The notes beneath the pieces are model-generated. The model was not told the DNA's origin, ran no database searches, and worked only from the letters and a program-made list of their open reading frames with translations. The translations under genes and the position numbers were made by a program. Source: an uncultured Muribaculaceae bacterium (GTDB lineage Bacteria > Bacteroidota > Bacteroidia > Bacteroidales > Muribaculaceae). From it: 47,443 bases of DNA. Shown one piece after another: positions 17,992 to 26,067 of the stretch (its first letter is position 1; each line of letters starts with the position of its first letter). The stretch lies in the NCBI GenBank assembly GCA_949742535.1, contig CATJQX010000124.1, positions 1-47,443 on the forward strand, given 5' to 3'.

Positions 17992-19440
17992 TTACTTCTT
18001 TTTGTTGAGTTGCTGTCCTTTGGCAAAACCTATCTGCGACCGCACGCAGCGGAAACCGATATAGGAGCGCTGCTCGTTCTGGTATTCCCACATGCGTATG
18101 TCGCTTCGCACGTTGTGTGCCACATCTTTCCATGAGCCTCCGCGCACGATCTTGCGTTTCATGCGGTATGGATCCTCGTCGGCGGCATCATAGCGGTATT
18201 GCGGGTTGAGGTCGCTGGTGAGTTTGCTTACCCCTTCGGTATAGGCGGTAGAGGTCCATTCGCTCACGTTGCCGGCCATGTCGTAGAGGCCGAAATCGTT
18301 TGGCGAATAGGTGCCTACACGCGATGTTATGAGGTGGCCGTCCTTCACATAGTTGCCGTCGTTGGGCTTGAAGTTGGCATAGAAGCATCCTTTGTCCTCG
18401 CTTATAGGCAGGTCACCCTCCCAGGGATACATGTTGTCGTTTTCTCCGGCTCGGGCGGCAAACTCCCATTCCGCCTCTGTAGGCAGACGGTAAGGCTCCA
18501 CATACACACCCTCTTTGCCGAGCGCGCGTTTGAGGAAGTCGGTGCGCCAGTTGCAGAACGCATTGGCCTGTTCCCAGCTTACACCAACTACAGGATATTC
18601 GCTGTAGCCTCCGTGGCTGAAATACATGCGCACGTAAGGTTCGTTGTATGCGTTCTCGAAGTCGTTGACCCATACGGTAGTGTCGGGATATACGTTCACT
18701 ATGTATGTGTTGAGGAAATCGTAGTCGCCGGTGAGTCCGCGCGATATTGTCTGGCGGATGATCTCACCTTCGTCGTTGATAAACGCCGTGTCTTTCGAAA
18801 TCACAGGTATATCAGTGGGGACGGGGCGGTCGGTATTGTATTCGCGGCGACGCGGATTCAGGCGGTTTTTGCGTTTGGCCGCCTCGGTGTGGTTGTACAC
18901 CTCGTAACGGTAATTGAGCTGCTCGGGATCAAGCTCCCTGGCACCGGTTATCGGGTTGGTGCGGTACACGCTCTCTATGGCGCGCGCCTCGTCTTCCCCG
19001 GGATTGCGCCAGGGGATGGGCTTGTTCCAGTTGAGATGCGGTTTCACGGGGTTGCCTTCGCGGTCTTCCTCAATTTTGTATTCTTCGTTTCCTCCATATG
19101 AGGGATCTGCAAGGCGTTCCCTGATGATCGAGTCGCGCACCCAGAACACAAATTGCTTGTATTTCGAGTTTGTTATTTCTGTCTCATCCATCCAGAAAGC
19201 GTCGACCGACATCCCTTTGGGATCGGCTGCAAGATTCCATGCACTGTCTGCTTTCTGCGGTCCCATTTCCATGGATCCACGGCTGACGAGCACCATGCCG
19301 TAAGGAGTAGGCTCGGCCCAGGCTGTACCGCCTACACCGGTAACCTCGCCTCCGCTGGATGAGCGTGCCCCCGCGGCGCATGATGCCACCAGAGCGCCGA
19401 TCGCAACCGGCAAGAGATATAACGAAACGTTCTTCTTCAT
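17992..19440 (-). CDS. gldK: Type IX secretion lipoprotein GldK/PorK
   Basis: A 482-residue lipoprotein: signal peptide with lipobox LVASC (C21), then a formylglycine-generating-enzyme-like (SUMF1) domain spanning most of the protein. Recognised parts are MVLVSRGSMEMG, PVVGVSWEQANAFCNWRT, YRLPTEAEWEFAARAG, FGLYDMAGNVSEW, KIVRGGSWKD and IGFRCVR. In this family the domain is structural: GldK forms the large periplasmic ring with GldN under the outer membrane. It follows porP by 59 bases in the same orientation. Confidence 0.95.
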   Translation of the reverse strand: MKKNVSLYLLPVAIGALVASCAAGARSSSGGEVTGVGGTAWAEPTPYGMVLVSRGSMEMGPQKADSAWNLAADPKGMSVDAFWMDETEITNSKYKQFVFWVRDSIIRERLADPSYGGNEEYKIEEDREGNPVKPHLNWNKPIPWRNPGEDEARAIESVYRTNPITGARELDPEQLNYRYEVYNHTEAAKRKNRLNPRRREYNTDRPVPTDIPVISKDTAFINDEGEIIRQTISRGLTGDYDFLNTYIVNVYPDTTVWVNDFENAYNEPYVRMYFSHGGYSEYPVVGVSWEQANAFCNWRTDFLKRALGKEGVYVEPYRLPTEAEWEFAARAGENDNMYPWEGDLPISEDKGCFYANFKPNDGNYVKDGHLITSRVGTYSPNDFGLYDMAGNVSEWTSTAYTEGVSKLTSDLNPQYRYDAADEDPYRMKRKIVRGGSWKDVAHNVRSDIRMWEYQNEQRSYIGFRCVRSQIGFAKGQQLNKKK

Positions 19441-19499
19441 ATGGTGATTATCCTCTTGTTATTCAGATCTTTGTTTTTGGTTAAGATGCGTTTCCGCAG

Positions 19500-20522
19500 T
19501 TACATTATGCGGATGCTTTTGTGTCGGTGCCGGTTTTTGTCGGAGAGATCGAGCTTGAGACTGTAGCCGGCGAATATCTCGTGGCTTCCCGACGACGCCT
19601 TGGCGATTGCCGAAGTGGGGTAGTCGTAGCTGTAGCCGAGATAAAAATTCTTGAACTCGGCCGAGAGGACAAGATAGACGGCATCGTTCCATCTGTATCC
19701 CAGACCGGCGGTCAGGAATTTGTTGTACCGGCAACGGGCTGTGGCTTCCCAGGATGTGAATGTGAAGTCGGTTTTCACAAGCACAGACGGCATCACTTCA
19801 AATAACGTGTTTTTTATGGGAATATTGCTTCCTGCCATAAAATATAGCGTGCGTCCCATCTGGAACTCATAGTTTTTTTCATTTCCGTTTTCACCGCTTT
19901 CCGCGTTCATTTTCATGGAAGGGGAGTTGAGGTGAGTGCCTGAGATGCCTGCCCAGAACCATTTGTGGGTGTAGAGTATGCCGGCCCCGACGTCGAAAGC
20001 GTTGCCGCGGATGTCCTGTTTGGGGATGGCGTTGTCCTCGGGCTGGTGATAGTCGTCGCCGTCAGGGATATAGACCTCCGAACCCTTGAACGACTGGTCG
20101 ATGAAGCCTATCTGCGCGCCGATAGAGAGTGTGCCCTTGAAGAGTTTCAGCTTGTAGGCTATCTGTGCGCCCAGTGTGAGGTTGCTGAACAGACCCATGC
20201 TTTCCTGCTGCATGACAAGGCCGGTTCCGAAGCGTTTGCCGAGGAATTTGAAGGGCATGTCGGCGGCCACCAGAAATGTCTGGGGGGCATTTTTTATGCC
20301 GACCCACTGGAGGCGTGCTCCACCGCGTATCTTGAGCAGGTCTGTGGTGCCTATAGCGCCTGCATTGTAGTAGTTCTGTATCTCGTAATACTGTGAAAAC
20401 TGCGCGTCAGACTGTGCGCCTGCTTTAATGGTGGCGCACAACAGGAGCAGCAGTGTGGCTGCGGTCCTGAATATTATGCCAGGGCAGCAGACTTTTGTAA
20501 TTGTTGTATGGCGGGTATACAC
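19500..20522 (-). CDS. porP: PorP/SprF family outer-membrane protein
   Basis: A 340-residue PorP/SprF-type barrel. After a signal peptide (about 1-36, ending AGAQ) comes SDAQFSQYYEIQNYYNAGAIG, a clear variant of the family motif DPQFSQY-xx-NP-YNPA, then strands such as LQWVGIKNAPQTFLVAADMP. PorP proteins associate with type IX components at the outer membrane and can anchor cargo or the PorE/PG link; which applies here is unknown. It is second in the operon, 39 bases before porT's end on the other side and 59 bases before gldK, as in Porphyromonas gingivalis porPKLMN. Confidence 0.9.
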   Translation of the reverse strand: MYTRHTTITKVCCPGIIFRTAATLLLLLCATIKAGAQSDAQFSQYYEIQNYYNAGAIGTTDLLKIRGGARLQWVGIKNAPQTFLVAADMPFKFLGKRFGTGLVMQQESMGLFSNLTLGAQIAYKLKLFKGTLSIGAQIGFIDQSFKGSEVYIPDGDDYHQPEDNAIPKQDIRGNAFDVGAGILYTHKWFWAGISGTHLNSPSMKMNAESGENGNEKNYEFQMGRTLYFMAGSNIPIKNTLFEVMPSVLVKTDFTFTSWEATARCRYNKFLTAGLGYRWNDAVYLVLSAEFKNFYLGYSYDYPTSAIAKASSGSHEIFAGYSLKLDLSDKNRHRHKSIRIM

Positions 20523-20561
20523 GGTTTCCGGATGGTTTCTTGTATATGGAGGCGGCGGGGA

Positions 20562-21299
20562 TCACTCGAAGTAGAAAGTGAGCACCACCATGTTGCTTGT
20601 GGCTTTTTTGATGGAGTTGGATACGCCGGACCGCAGCGGGTCGTCTGTCAGATCGGGACGGTCATGCTGTATGGCGTCGGTAAGCCCGAAACAGAATTTC
20701 AGTTCGGGGATAAGTTTGAAATATGGGAGATAGAGGTCGCATCCGAAACCTACGGAAACGAAGAAGTCCGATGTGTTGGTGCGCAGGAAATCAGCTTTTT
20801 TCTTCATCACGTCGAAGGCGGGCATCACTCCCGCCACCATATACGGACGGATGTTGCGCATGCGCACGGCGGAATATTTCAGATCAATAGGGGCTACGAG
20901 GTAGGCCGACTTTATATCCTGCTTCTCCTCGGTGCCGTTTGTGGTGTCCTTGAATCTTACCACACGGTTGCCGAAATATATGCCCGGGGTCACACGCAGG
21001 CTGAAGTAATCGTTCAGCCTGAGGTTGAACAGGCCGTTGACGCAGAAGCCCGGTGAAAATGAGGGCTGTTCCATAAACCAGGTGTTTCCCTCTTCGGTCA
21101 CGAAACCGTTGTGGTGGAAGTTGAAATCGAACGTGTTTAAACCGACGGAAAAACCGAGGTGCCAGCGGCGCATGTCACTGTATGGGCGGTTGACGATCTT
21201 GTCGTTCAGTTTGGCGGCATATGACGAAGGGATTGCGAGAGCAAATGCCATCGCAATCATAAGTGCAGTGCCGATATTTCGGAAGGATATGTATTTCAT
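20562..21299 (-). CDS. porT: PorT family outer-membrane protein
   Basis: A 245-residue outer-membrane barrel protein of the PorT/SprT type, required for type IX secretion in relatives. The start at 21299 (MKYISFRNIG) gives a normal signal peptide ending SSYAA; the longer open frame to 21455 adds 52 unconserved, cysteine-containing residues before it and is unlikely. Barrel segments include WHLGFSVGLNTFDF, LRLNDYFSLRVTPGIYFGNR and the aromatic end LTFYFE. It heads the minus-strand type IX operon, ahead of porP. In P. gingivalis porT is elsewhere, so this close linkage to porPKLMN is worth noting. Confidence 0.85.
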   Translation of the reverse strand: MKYISFRNIGTALMIAMAFALAIPSSYAAKLNDKIVNRPYSDMRRWHLGFSVGLNTFDFNFHHNGFVTEEGNTWFMEQPSFSPGFCVNGLFNLRLNDYFSLRVTPGIYFGNRVVRFKDTTNGTEEKQDIKSAYLVAPIDLKYSAVRMRNIRPYMVAGVMPAFDVMKKKADFLRTNTSDFFVSVGFGCDLYLPYFKLIPELKFCFGLTDAIQHDRPDLTDDPLRSGVSNSIKKATSNMVVLTFYFE

Positions 21300-21505
21300 C
21301 AAATATGCCTTCAATGTCTTTTTTTTGGACAGGTCGTATACTGCCTGCCGGGAGGTTTTATACAATCTCCATACTTTTAACGTATGTATGCGCGATTTAT
21401 TGCATTCCGTGCAAGGGTCTTGGATGTGTCGCGGTTGTAAAACGGCATGAAACAAAATGTTAAAATGAACTAATGCGCATGCGATGCGGTTTTTAATTTG
21501 TTAAT

Positions 21506-21513
21506 CAAAAGTA
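21506..21513 (-). promoter_or_regulatory. Possible -7 box for the type IX operon
   Basis: On the minus strand this reads TACTTTTG, matching TAnnTTTG. No good TTTG lies 19-20 bases further upstream. It would give porT a leader of about 200 bases. Confidence 0.3.
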
Positions 21514-21574
21514 ACAGAGATTAAACTTGTTCCCGGATCGCCCGTCGGGCAAATGTATGGATAATTAAATTTTT

Positions 21575-22042
21575 ATGGATATGAAATTGATAAAATCGGT
21601 AACCCCTTTCCGGCGGGATGAGGGAAAGGATCATGAGGCTCTGGCGAAAATGCTCGGGCGTTTAGTGGCTCTGGCGATAATACTTGTAGGGGCTATCGCC
21701 GTGGCCGTGGGCATGAGTGCATGCCAGATGGACGACGACGATGATCCGGACTCTGACTGGTATCTGAGCGGCGCATGGGCTGACACGGAGTATCCTGATG
21801 AAATAATGGTCTTTTACGGCGACGGCACAGGGTATTGGCAGTCTGATTCGACCGGTGATTACCTCGATTTCGATTATTACTGCTATGGCGACAATATATT
21901 CTTTACATTTTATCCCGCAGGCGCCCCCTCGTACAATCTTAACTGCTATATCGAAATGACAACGGGTAAGTCCATGTCCATAACGTGGCCCCCCTCGTCG
22001 ATGTATGGCGCGGTAACTATCTATTATTACCGTGTGAATTGA
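21575..22042 (+). CDS. Putative surface lipoprotein, unknown function
   Basis: A 155-residue protein that I do not recognise. A hydrophobic run ends in VGMSAC (C50), a plausible lipobox, followed at once by QMDDDDDPDSD. In Bacteroidetes an acidic stretch directly after the lipid-bearing cysteine is a lipoprotein export signal directing the protein to the cell surface. The mature part (about 100 residues) is rich in Y, W, D, G and S with a beta-strand rhythm (YLSGAWADTEY, MVFYGDGTGYW), like small lipocalin-like domains. The n-region is unusually long from the ATG at 21575; a start at 21650 (MLGRLVALAI) would give a standard 25-residue lipoprotein signal. It is divergent from the type IX operon. 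Confidence 0.6.
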   Translation: MDMKLIKSVTPFRRDEGKDHEALAKMLGRLVALAIILVGAIAVAVGMSACQMDDDDDPDSDWYLSGAWADTEYPDEIMVFYGDGTGYWQSDSTGDYLDFDYYCYGDNIFFTFYPAGAPSYNLNCYIEMTTGKSMSITWPPSSMYGAVTIYYYRVN

Positions 22043-22108
22043 GTGGCGCGGGTCTGGTGGTGGTGCGTGCAGCTTTCCGGTCATCGGGTCATATGGCCGC
22101 ACGGGCCG

Positions 22109-22140
22109 TTTGTGTATGTCGTCTGATTTCTTTAACTTTG
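22109..22140 (+). promoter_or_regulatory. Bacteroidetes-type promoter of the queuosine transporter
   Basis: TTTG at 22109-22112, a 20-base spacer, then TAACTTTG at 22133-22140, a full consensus match. Transcription should start about 22145-22148, at the foot of the following hairpin. Confidence 0.7.
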
Positions 22141-22141
22141 C

Positions 22142-22181
22142 ACGCTGGAGCCGTAGCCTATGCGGCTTCAGCGTCTTTTTT
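22142..22181 (+). terminator. Leader hairpin with U-tract (terminator or attenuator)
   Basis: ACGCTGGAGCCG (22142-22153) pairs with CGGCTTCAGCGT (22163-22174) with one G:T, and is followed by CTTTTTT. It has the form of an intrinsic terminator but lies directly after the promoter at 22109-22140 and before the riboswitch. It may end the upstream lipoprotein transcript, or attenuate the transporter transcript very early. Confidence 0.6.
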
Positions 22182-22198
22182 ATATACGCAAATAACTG

Positions 22199-22230
22199 CC
22201 GAGTGCTTGCTACCTCGTAAAAAACAAGAA
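22199..22230 (+). promoter_or_regulatory. preQ1-I-like riboswitch
   Basis: A compact pseudoknot in the form of class I preQ1 aptamers. CGAG (22200-22203) pairs with CTCG (22214-22217). The loop TGCTTGCTAC holds the conserved CTxGCTAC-like core. The A-rich tail AAAAAACAAG (22219-22228) brings CAAG back to pair with CTTG of the loop. The tail runs directly into the ATG at 22230, so ligand binding should hide the start codon (translational control). The downstream gene is a queuosine-precursor transporter, the expected target. Recognised by eye; no covariance search was possible. Confidence 0.82.
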
Positions 22231-22973
22231 TGATGAAAAAGGATAATGACTCGCCTGTGTCCGGAGGGCAAAATTCCGGTTCTTCCCAGCTTACCGTGAT
22301 ATTCATGTTGCTGTCGGTGCTCTTTGTGGTGTGCCTGATAGTGTCGAATCTGATTGAGATCAAAACTGTGGACCTCGGGTGGTTCACCATAACCGCCGGT
22401 GTAATAGTATTCCCGGTATCTTATATAATAAATGACTGTGTGGTGGAGGTGTACGGCTTCCGGAAAGCGCGTCTTATGATATGGACCGGATTTGCCATGA
22501 GTGTGCTTGTCGCGTTGTTCCTTCAGCTTGCGATAGCTCTCCCCGGGGGCGCCGAGTGGGAGGGGCAGGCCGCGATGGAGACCGTTTACGGAAGTGTGCC
22601 GCGCATAATGGCGGCAAGTTTCGCGGCTTTTATCTGCGGCTCGATGGTGAATGCATATGTAATGAGCCGGATGAAGGCTGCTGCAGGAGCGTCGATGCAT
22701 ACGCGCCGCAGCTTCTCCATACGGGCAGTTGTATCCACTCTGTGGGGGGAGGGGGTTGATTCGCTCGTGTTTTTCCCTATAGCTTTCGGGGGAGTTTTGG
22801 AGTGGAGTACGGTGGTGTCGCTTATCGTAAGCCAGGCTTTGCTGAAGACTGTTTATGAGATGCTGGTGCTGCCGGTGACAATCGTGATTGTGCGCCGGCT
22901 GAAAAATGCCGAATGTCTCGACACGGTCGACCATGGAATAAGCTACAAATGGTGGAAACTCGCCGATCTTTGA
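22230..22973 (+). CDS. yhhQ: Queuosine precursor transporter (YhhQ/DUF165)
   Basis: A 247-residue inner-membrane protein of the YhhQ family, which imports queuosine precursors (preQ0/preQ1) for tRNA modification. Six or so membrane segments are evident; family hallmarks include VCLIVSNLIEIKTV, AGVIVFPVSYIINDCVVEVYG and TLWGEGVDSLVFFPIAF. Two ATGs are adjacent (22230 and 22233); either could serve. The preQ1-I-like riboswitch that ends at the start codon supports both function and regulation. Confidence 0.92.
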   Translation: MMKKDNDSPVSGGQNSGSSQLTVIFMLLSVLFVVCLIVSNLIEIKTVDLGWFTITAGVIVFPVSYIINDCVVEVYGFRKARLMIWTGFAMSVLVALFLQLAIALPGGAEWEGQAAMETVYGSVPRIMAASFAAFICGSMVNAYVMSRMKAAAGASMHTRRSFSIRAVVSTLWGEGVDSLVFFPIAFGGVLEWSTVVSLIVSQALLKTVYEMLVLPVTIVIVRRLKNAECLDTVDHGISYKWWKLADL

Positions 22974-23247
22974 GCCATGTTATAAAAAATAGGTGTGCGG
23001 CGGTGTTTTTCTGTAATGGTTACGCAAAGATAGCCGACCCATACCGCTTGGTGGCGGTCAGCTTCATAATGGGTTTATTTCAAAAAAATTAGCGATTTTT
23101 CATGTGAAATAGCGCGCGAATGAAAAAAAAGTGCGATATTTGCACTTGCAAAATCGGCAAGAGGTTATTTGTGGCTTCTATAAGTCTAATAATCGGTTGT
23201 TTAGATAAGAATTCAACATAAACATATATTAATCATAACTGACAACT

Positions 23248-23520
23248 ATGACTAAAGCAGAAATCGTAAACGAGATTTCAAAGACCACCGGTATCGAAAG
23301 AGCGGCAGTTCTGGAAACCATTGAGAAATTCATGGAAGTAGTAAAGGATTCTCTTTCTCATGGAGAGGCTGTTTATCTCCGTGGTTTCGGCAGCTTCATC
23401 ATCAAGACACGCTCACAGAAGACTGCACGCAATATCTCTAAAAATACCACTATCATAATCCCCGAACACAAGATCCCGGCTTTCAAGCCTGCCAAAGTGT
23501 TCATGGAAGATGTGAAATAA
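23248..23520 (+). CDS. HU family DNA-binding protein
   Basis: A 90-residue HU/IHF-type nucleoid protein: N-terminal helices MTKAEIVNEISKTTGIERAA, the saddle VYLRGFGSFIIKTRSQKTARN, and the arm IIIPEHKIPAFKPAK. The arm carries H and I around the usual intercalating proline (IPEHKIPAFKP matches the normal IPAxKVPxFKP). About 270 bases without a gene precede it, including GATATTTG (23133-23140), one mismatch from a -7 box. It is followed by the COX24-like peptide and RNase G/E, an arrangement common in Bacteroidetes. Confidence 0.95.
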   Translation: MTKAEIVNEISKTTGIERAAVLETIEKFMEVVKDSLSHGEAVYLRGFGSFIIKTRSQKTARNISKNTTIIIPEHKIPAFKPAKVFMEDVK

Positions 23521-23589
23521 ATATAGAGCGGCGAAAGCTTCTTCGTGATATTCCCCCCCCTTTGTATAACTCTTTAAATATTCATCGAT

Positions 23590-23679
23590 ATGCCAAGCGG
23601 AAAGAAAAGAAAAGGCCACAAGATGGCTACCCACAAGCGTAAAAAACGTCTGCGCAAGAATCGCCACAAGAAGAAATAA
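23590..23679 (+). CDS. AURKAIP1/COX24-domain peptide (mS38-like), 29 residues
   Basis: A tiny, extremely basic peptide starting MPSGKKRKGHKMATHKRKKR and ending RLRKNRHKKK. Seventeen of its 29 residues are K or R, with four H. This pattern corresponds to the COX24/AURKAIP1 C-terminal domain, found in mitochondrial ribosomal protein mS38 and in very small Bacteroidetes proteins of the same length. By analogy it probably binds rRNA in the ribosome. It sits 69 bases after the HU gene and in front of RNase G/E. Too short for most gene callers, but composition and context make it credible. Confidence 0.82.
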   Translation: MPSGKKRKGHKMATHKRKKRLRKNRHKKK

Positions 23680-24006
23680 GAAGTTCTGACGCGGGTGCCG
23701 TATGCAGGACTTATGGCGGTTATGCCTTTCTCCTTTGTGCCGCCCGCAGCAAAGACTCCTTACGATACGAAACAAACTTTATGTGGCCGATTCTCATGAA
23801 AGGGAACTCCAGCGGCCGCTAAAGTTTGTTTCTGTATATTCCGATATTTGAAAAGTCGGTGTGTGCCCCGGTTGCAGACAGCAATTGTTCCCCACAATGT
23901 ATTCATCGCCTCAAGCCTGACGCTGATTGTTTTTCAATACACATATGGCCAGGGAGCATGTCTACATTATCCTGTAATCTATAATTTATTATTTTAAATC
24001 CACTTA
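23680..24006 (+). promoter_or_regulatory. Leader of RNase G/E with long hairpin
   Basis: No gene is seen in these 327 bases. A long imperfect hairpin covers 23769-23832: outer arms GAAACAAACTTTA (23769-23781) and TAAAGTTTGTTTC (23820-23832) are perfect complements, and inside them GGCCG pairs with CGGCC. No T-run follows, so it is not a classical terminator for the plus strand. A structured leader before an RNase E/G gene recalls autoregulated rne leaders, but this is inference. Confidence 0.5.
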
Positions 24007-25647
24007 ATGAAAAGCGAACTAATCGTCGATGTGCAGCCCACGGAGGTCTCCATAGCCCTCCTTGAGGACGGACGTCTCGTGTCTCTTCAGAAAGAGAGCC
24101 GCGACATAGCCTACGCTGTCGGCGACATTTACGTGGCTAAGGTGAAAAAACTTATGCCCGGTCTCAATGCCGCCTTCGTGAATGTAGGTTACGAGAAAGA
24201 CGCGTTTCTTCATTACCTGGATCTTGGTCCCCGTTTTTCTACCTATTCGGAGTTTCTGAAAGATGTTTTTCCGGCTGATGAAAATGACAGGAAGTCTGCC
24301 AAAGCGCAGCCGGAGCTGTCGCGTATGAAACTCCTGCCGGACATTGACAAGCACGGCACAATATCTGATCGCCTGACCGTAGGCCAGGAGCTGATGGTCC
24401 AGATAGTAAAGGAGCCGATATCGTCGAAAGGCCCGCGCCTTACTACCGAGGTATCGTTTACCGGCCGTTACATGGTGCTGATACCTTTCAGTGACAAAAT
24501 CTCCATTTCACAGAAAATCAAGACGACAGGCGAGAAACTGCGCCTGCGCCGTCTGATAGAGAGCATAAAGCCGAAGAATTTCGGTGTCATAATCCGCACT
24601 TCGGCAGAGGGCAAATCCGTAGCGGAGCTTCTGCATGAGATGCAGACGCTTAAGAAATGCTGGGAGGATACCGTAGCGAAAGCGCGTACCGCCCCTGTGC
24701 CTTCCCTTATTTTTGAAGAGGAAAGCCGCATTGTAGGTGTGCTGCGCGATGTGTTCTCCACCTCATTCGAGAGCATACATGTGAATGACCCGGAGGTGAT
24801 GGCCCAGATAAAGAAATATGTGAGTCTCATCGCTCCCGAAAAGTCAGATATCGTAAAACTTTACAGCAAGCCTGAACCGATATTCGATAGCTTCAACATC
24901 ACACGGCAGATAAAGTCGTCGTTTGGAAAGACTGTATCGTTCAAATCCGGAGCTTATATCATAATAGAGCACACGGAAGCCCTGCATGTGATAGATGTGA
25001 ACTCCGGAAACCGCGCCAAAGCCGGTACGGATCAGGAGAGCAATGCCCTTGACGTGAACATCCGCGCTGCCGATGAAATAGCACGCCAGCTGCGGTTGCG
25101 CGACATGGGAGGCATAATCGTGGTGGATTTTATCGACATGAACAAAGTCGAACACCGCCAGGCCCTCTATGACCACATGCGTGAAGTGATGGCAAATGAT
25201 CGCGCGAGGCACAATATATTGCCGCTGAGCAAATTCGGCCTTATGCAGATTACCCGCCAGAGGGTGCGTCCCGCTCTTGACATCGTCACCACCGAAGCCT
25301 GTCCTTCATGCAACGGAAAAGGGGAGGTGAAGCCCTCGCTCCTGTTTACGGACACTCTCAAAGAGAAGCTCAACTATCTTGTCAATGATCTCAACGAGAA
25401 AGATTTTATAATGTATGTGCATCCGTTTGTAGACGCATATATAAAGAAAGGACTCATATCGCAGTACAGGCGCTGGCGCATGGAGCTTGGAGCCAAATTC
25501 AAGGTGCTCCCTGATGAATCTCTGGCTTATCTGCAGTATAAGGTGCTTGATAAAAAGCGCAATGAGATAGATCTGAAAGAAGAGAAAGATCTTGACAAGT
25601 CATCCACGACCAAAACAAAAACAAAGACCAAGAACCGGGCGTCATAA
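24007..25647 (+). CDS. rng: Ribonuclease G/E family
   Basis: A 546-residue endoribonuclease of the RNase E/G family, acting in rRNA maturation and mRNA decay. The S1-like domain is at about 35-130 (IYVAKVKKLMPGLNAAFVNVG). Catalytic metal ligands are D330 in HVIDVNSGNR and D374 in IIVVDFIDM. The Zn-link CPSCNGKG follows near residue 430, and the small domain ends near 520. The last 25 residues are a K/T/D-rich tail (STTKTKTKTKN), with no RNase E-type scaffold. It stands downstream of HU and the COX24-like peptide and ends at the hairpin terminator 25727-25774. Confidence 0.95.
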   Translation: MKSELIVDVQPTEVSIALLEDGRLVSLQKESRDIAYAVGDIYVAKVKKLMPGLNAAFVNVGYEKDAFLHYLDLGPRFSTYSEFLKDVFPADENDRKSAKAQPELSRMKLLPDIDKHGTISDRLTVGQELMVQIVKEPISSKGPRLTTEVSFTGRYMVLIPFSDKISISQKIKTTGEKLRLRRLIESIKPKNFGVIIRTSAEGKSVAELLHEMQTLKKCWEDTVAKARTAPVPSLIFEEESRIVGVLRDVFSTSFESIHVNDPEVMAQIKKYVSLIAPEKSDIVKLYSKPEPIFDSFNITRQIKSSFGKTVSFKSGAYIIIEHTEALHVIDVNSGNRAKAGTDQESNALDVNIRAADEIARQLRLRDMGGIIVVDFIDMNKVEHRQALYDHMREVMANDRARHNILPLSKFGLMQITRQRVRPALDIVTTEACPSCNGKGEVKPSLLFTDTLKEKLNYLVNDLNEKDFIMYVHPFVDAYIKKGLISQYRRWRMELGAKFKVLPDESLAYLQYKVLDKKRNEIDLKEEKDLDKSSTTKTKTKTKNRAS

Positions 25648-26067
25648 GATTCTGCGCCCTTCACTATGGCCGGGTGATGCGGATTTATGTATCCTTCCCC
25701 CCCGGTCGGAACAAAAGACTGATCAGACAAGGCGTTGTGTCGTTGTAACCGGCACATCGCCTTGTATCTTTTTTGTAGACAAATTGCTTGTCGGTACTTA
25801 TTGCGATAATGTGTCCTGGGGCTTTCAGGAAGCAAAACGTGTGTAGTGTAATTTGGTTTAACGGAAATTAACATGTAGACCTTAAGTATTTCCTCCCCGT
25901 TTGGAGAGTAGTTAGATAGAAGCGTAAAAACTTGGTGCGATATGCTTCCGGGAAGTTTGAAATGATGTTGTATGAATCCGTTGATATGACATGTCCACTT
26001 GTCGGAGACGAATGTTACAATATAGATTTTAAAACTATCTCTGTCCAGGAGAACCAGATATGATGTT
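25648..26067 (+). other. rng-fecR gap: terminator, no sigma factor gene
   Basis: These 420 bases hold the rng terminator (25727-25774) and otherwise no gene that I can support. FecR-type genes usually follow an ECF sigma factor gene; here no such frame exists and the space is too short for one. TATCTCTG at 26036-26043 is one base from a -7 box but has no -33 partner. Confidence 0.6.
25727..25774 (+). terminator. Terminator of rng
   Basis: ACAAGGCG (25727-25734) pairs with CGCCTTGT (25758-25765), with a further weak inner stem, and ATCTTTTTT follows. This is a normal intrinsic terminator. Confidence 0.8.

Noticed and set aside
18199-19101. A 300-codon open frame on the plus strand
   Set aside because: It lies wholly antisense to gldK, which has complete family motifs; its composition is that of a shadow frame.
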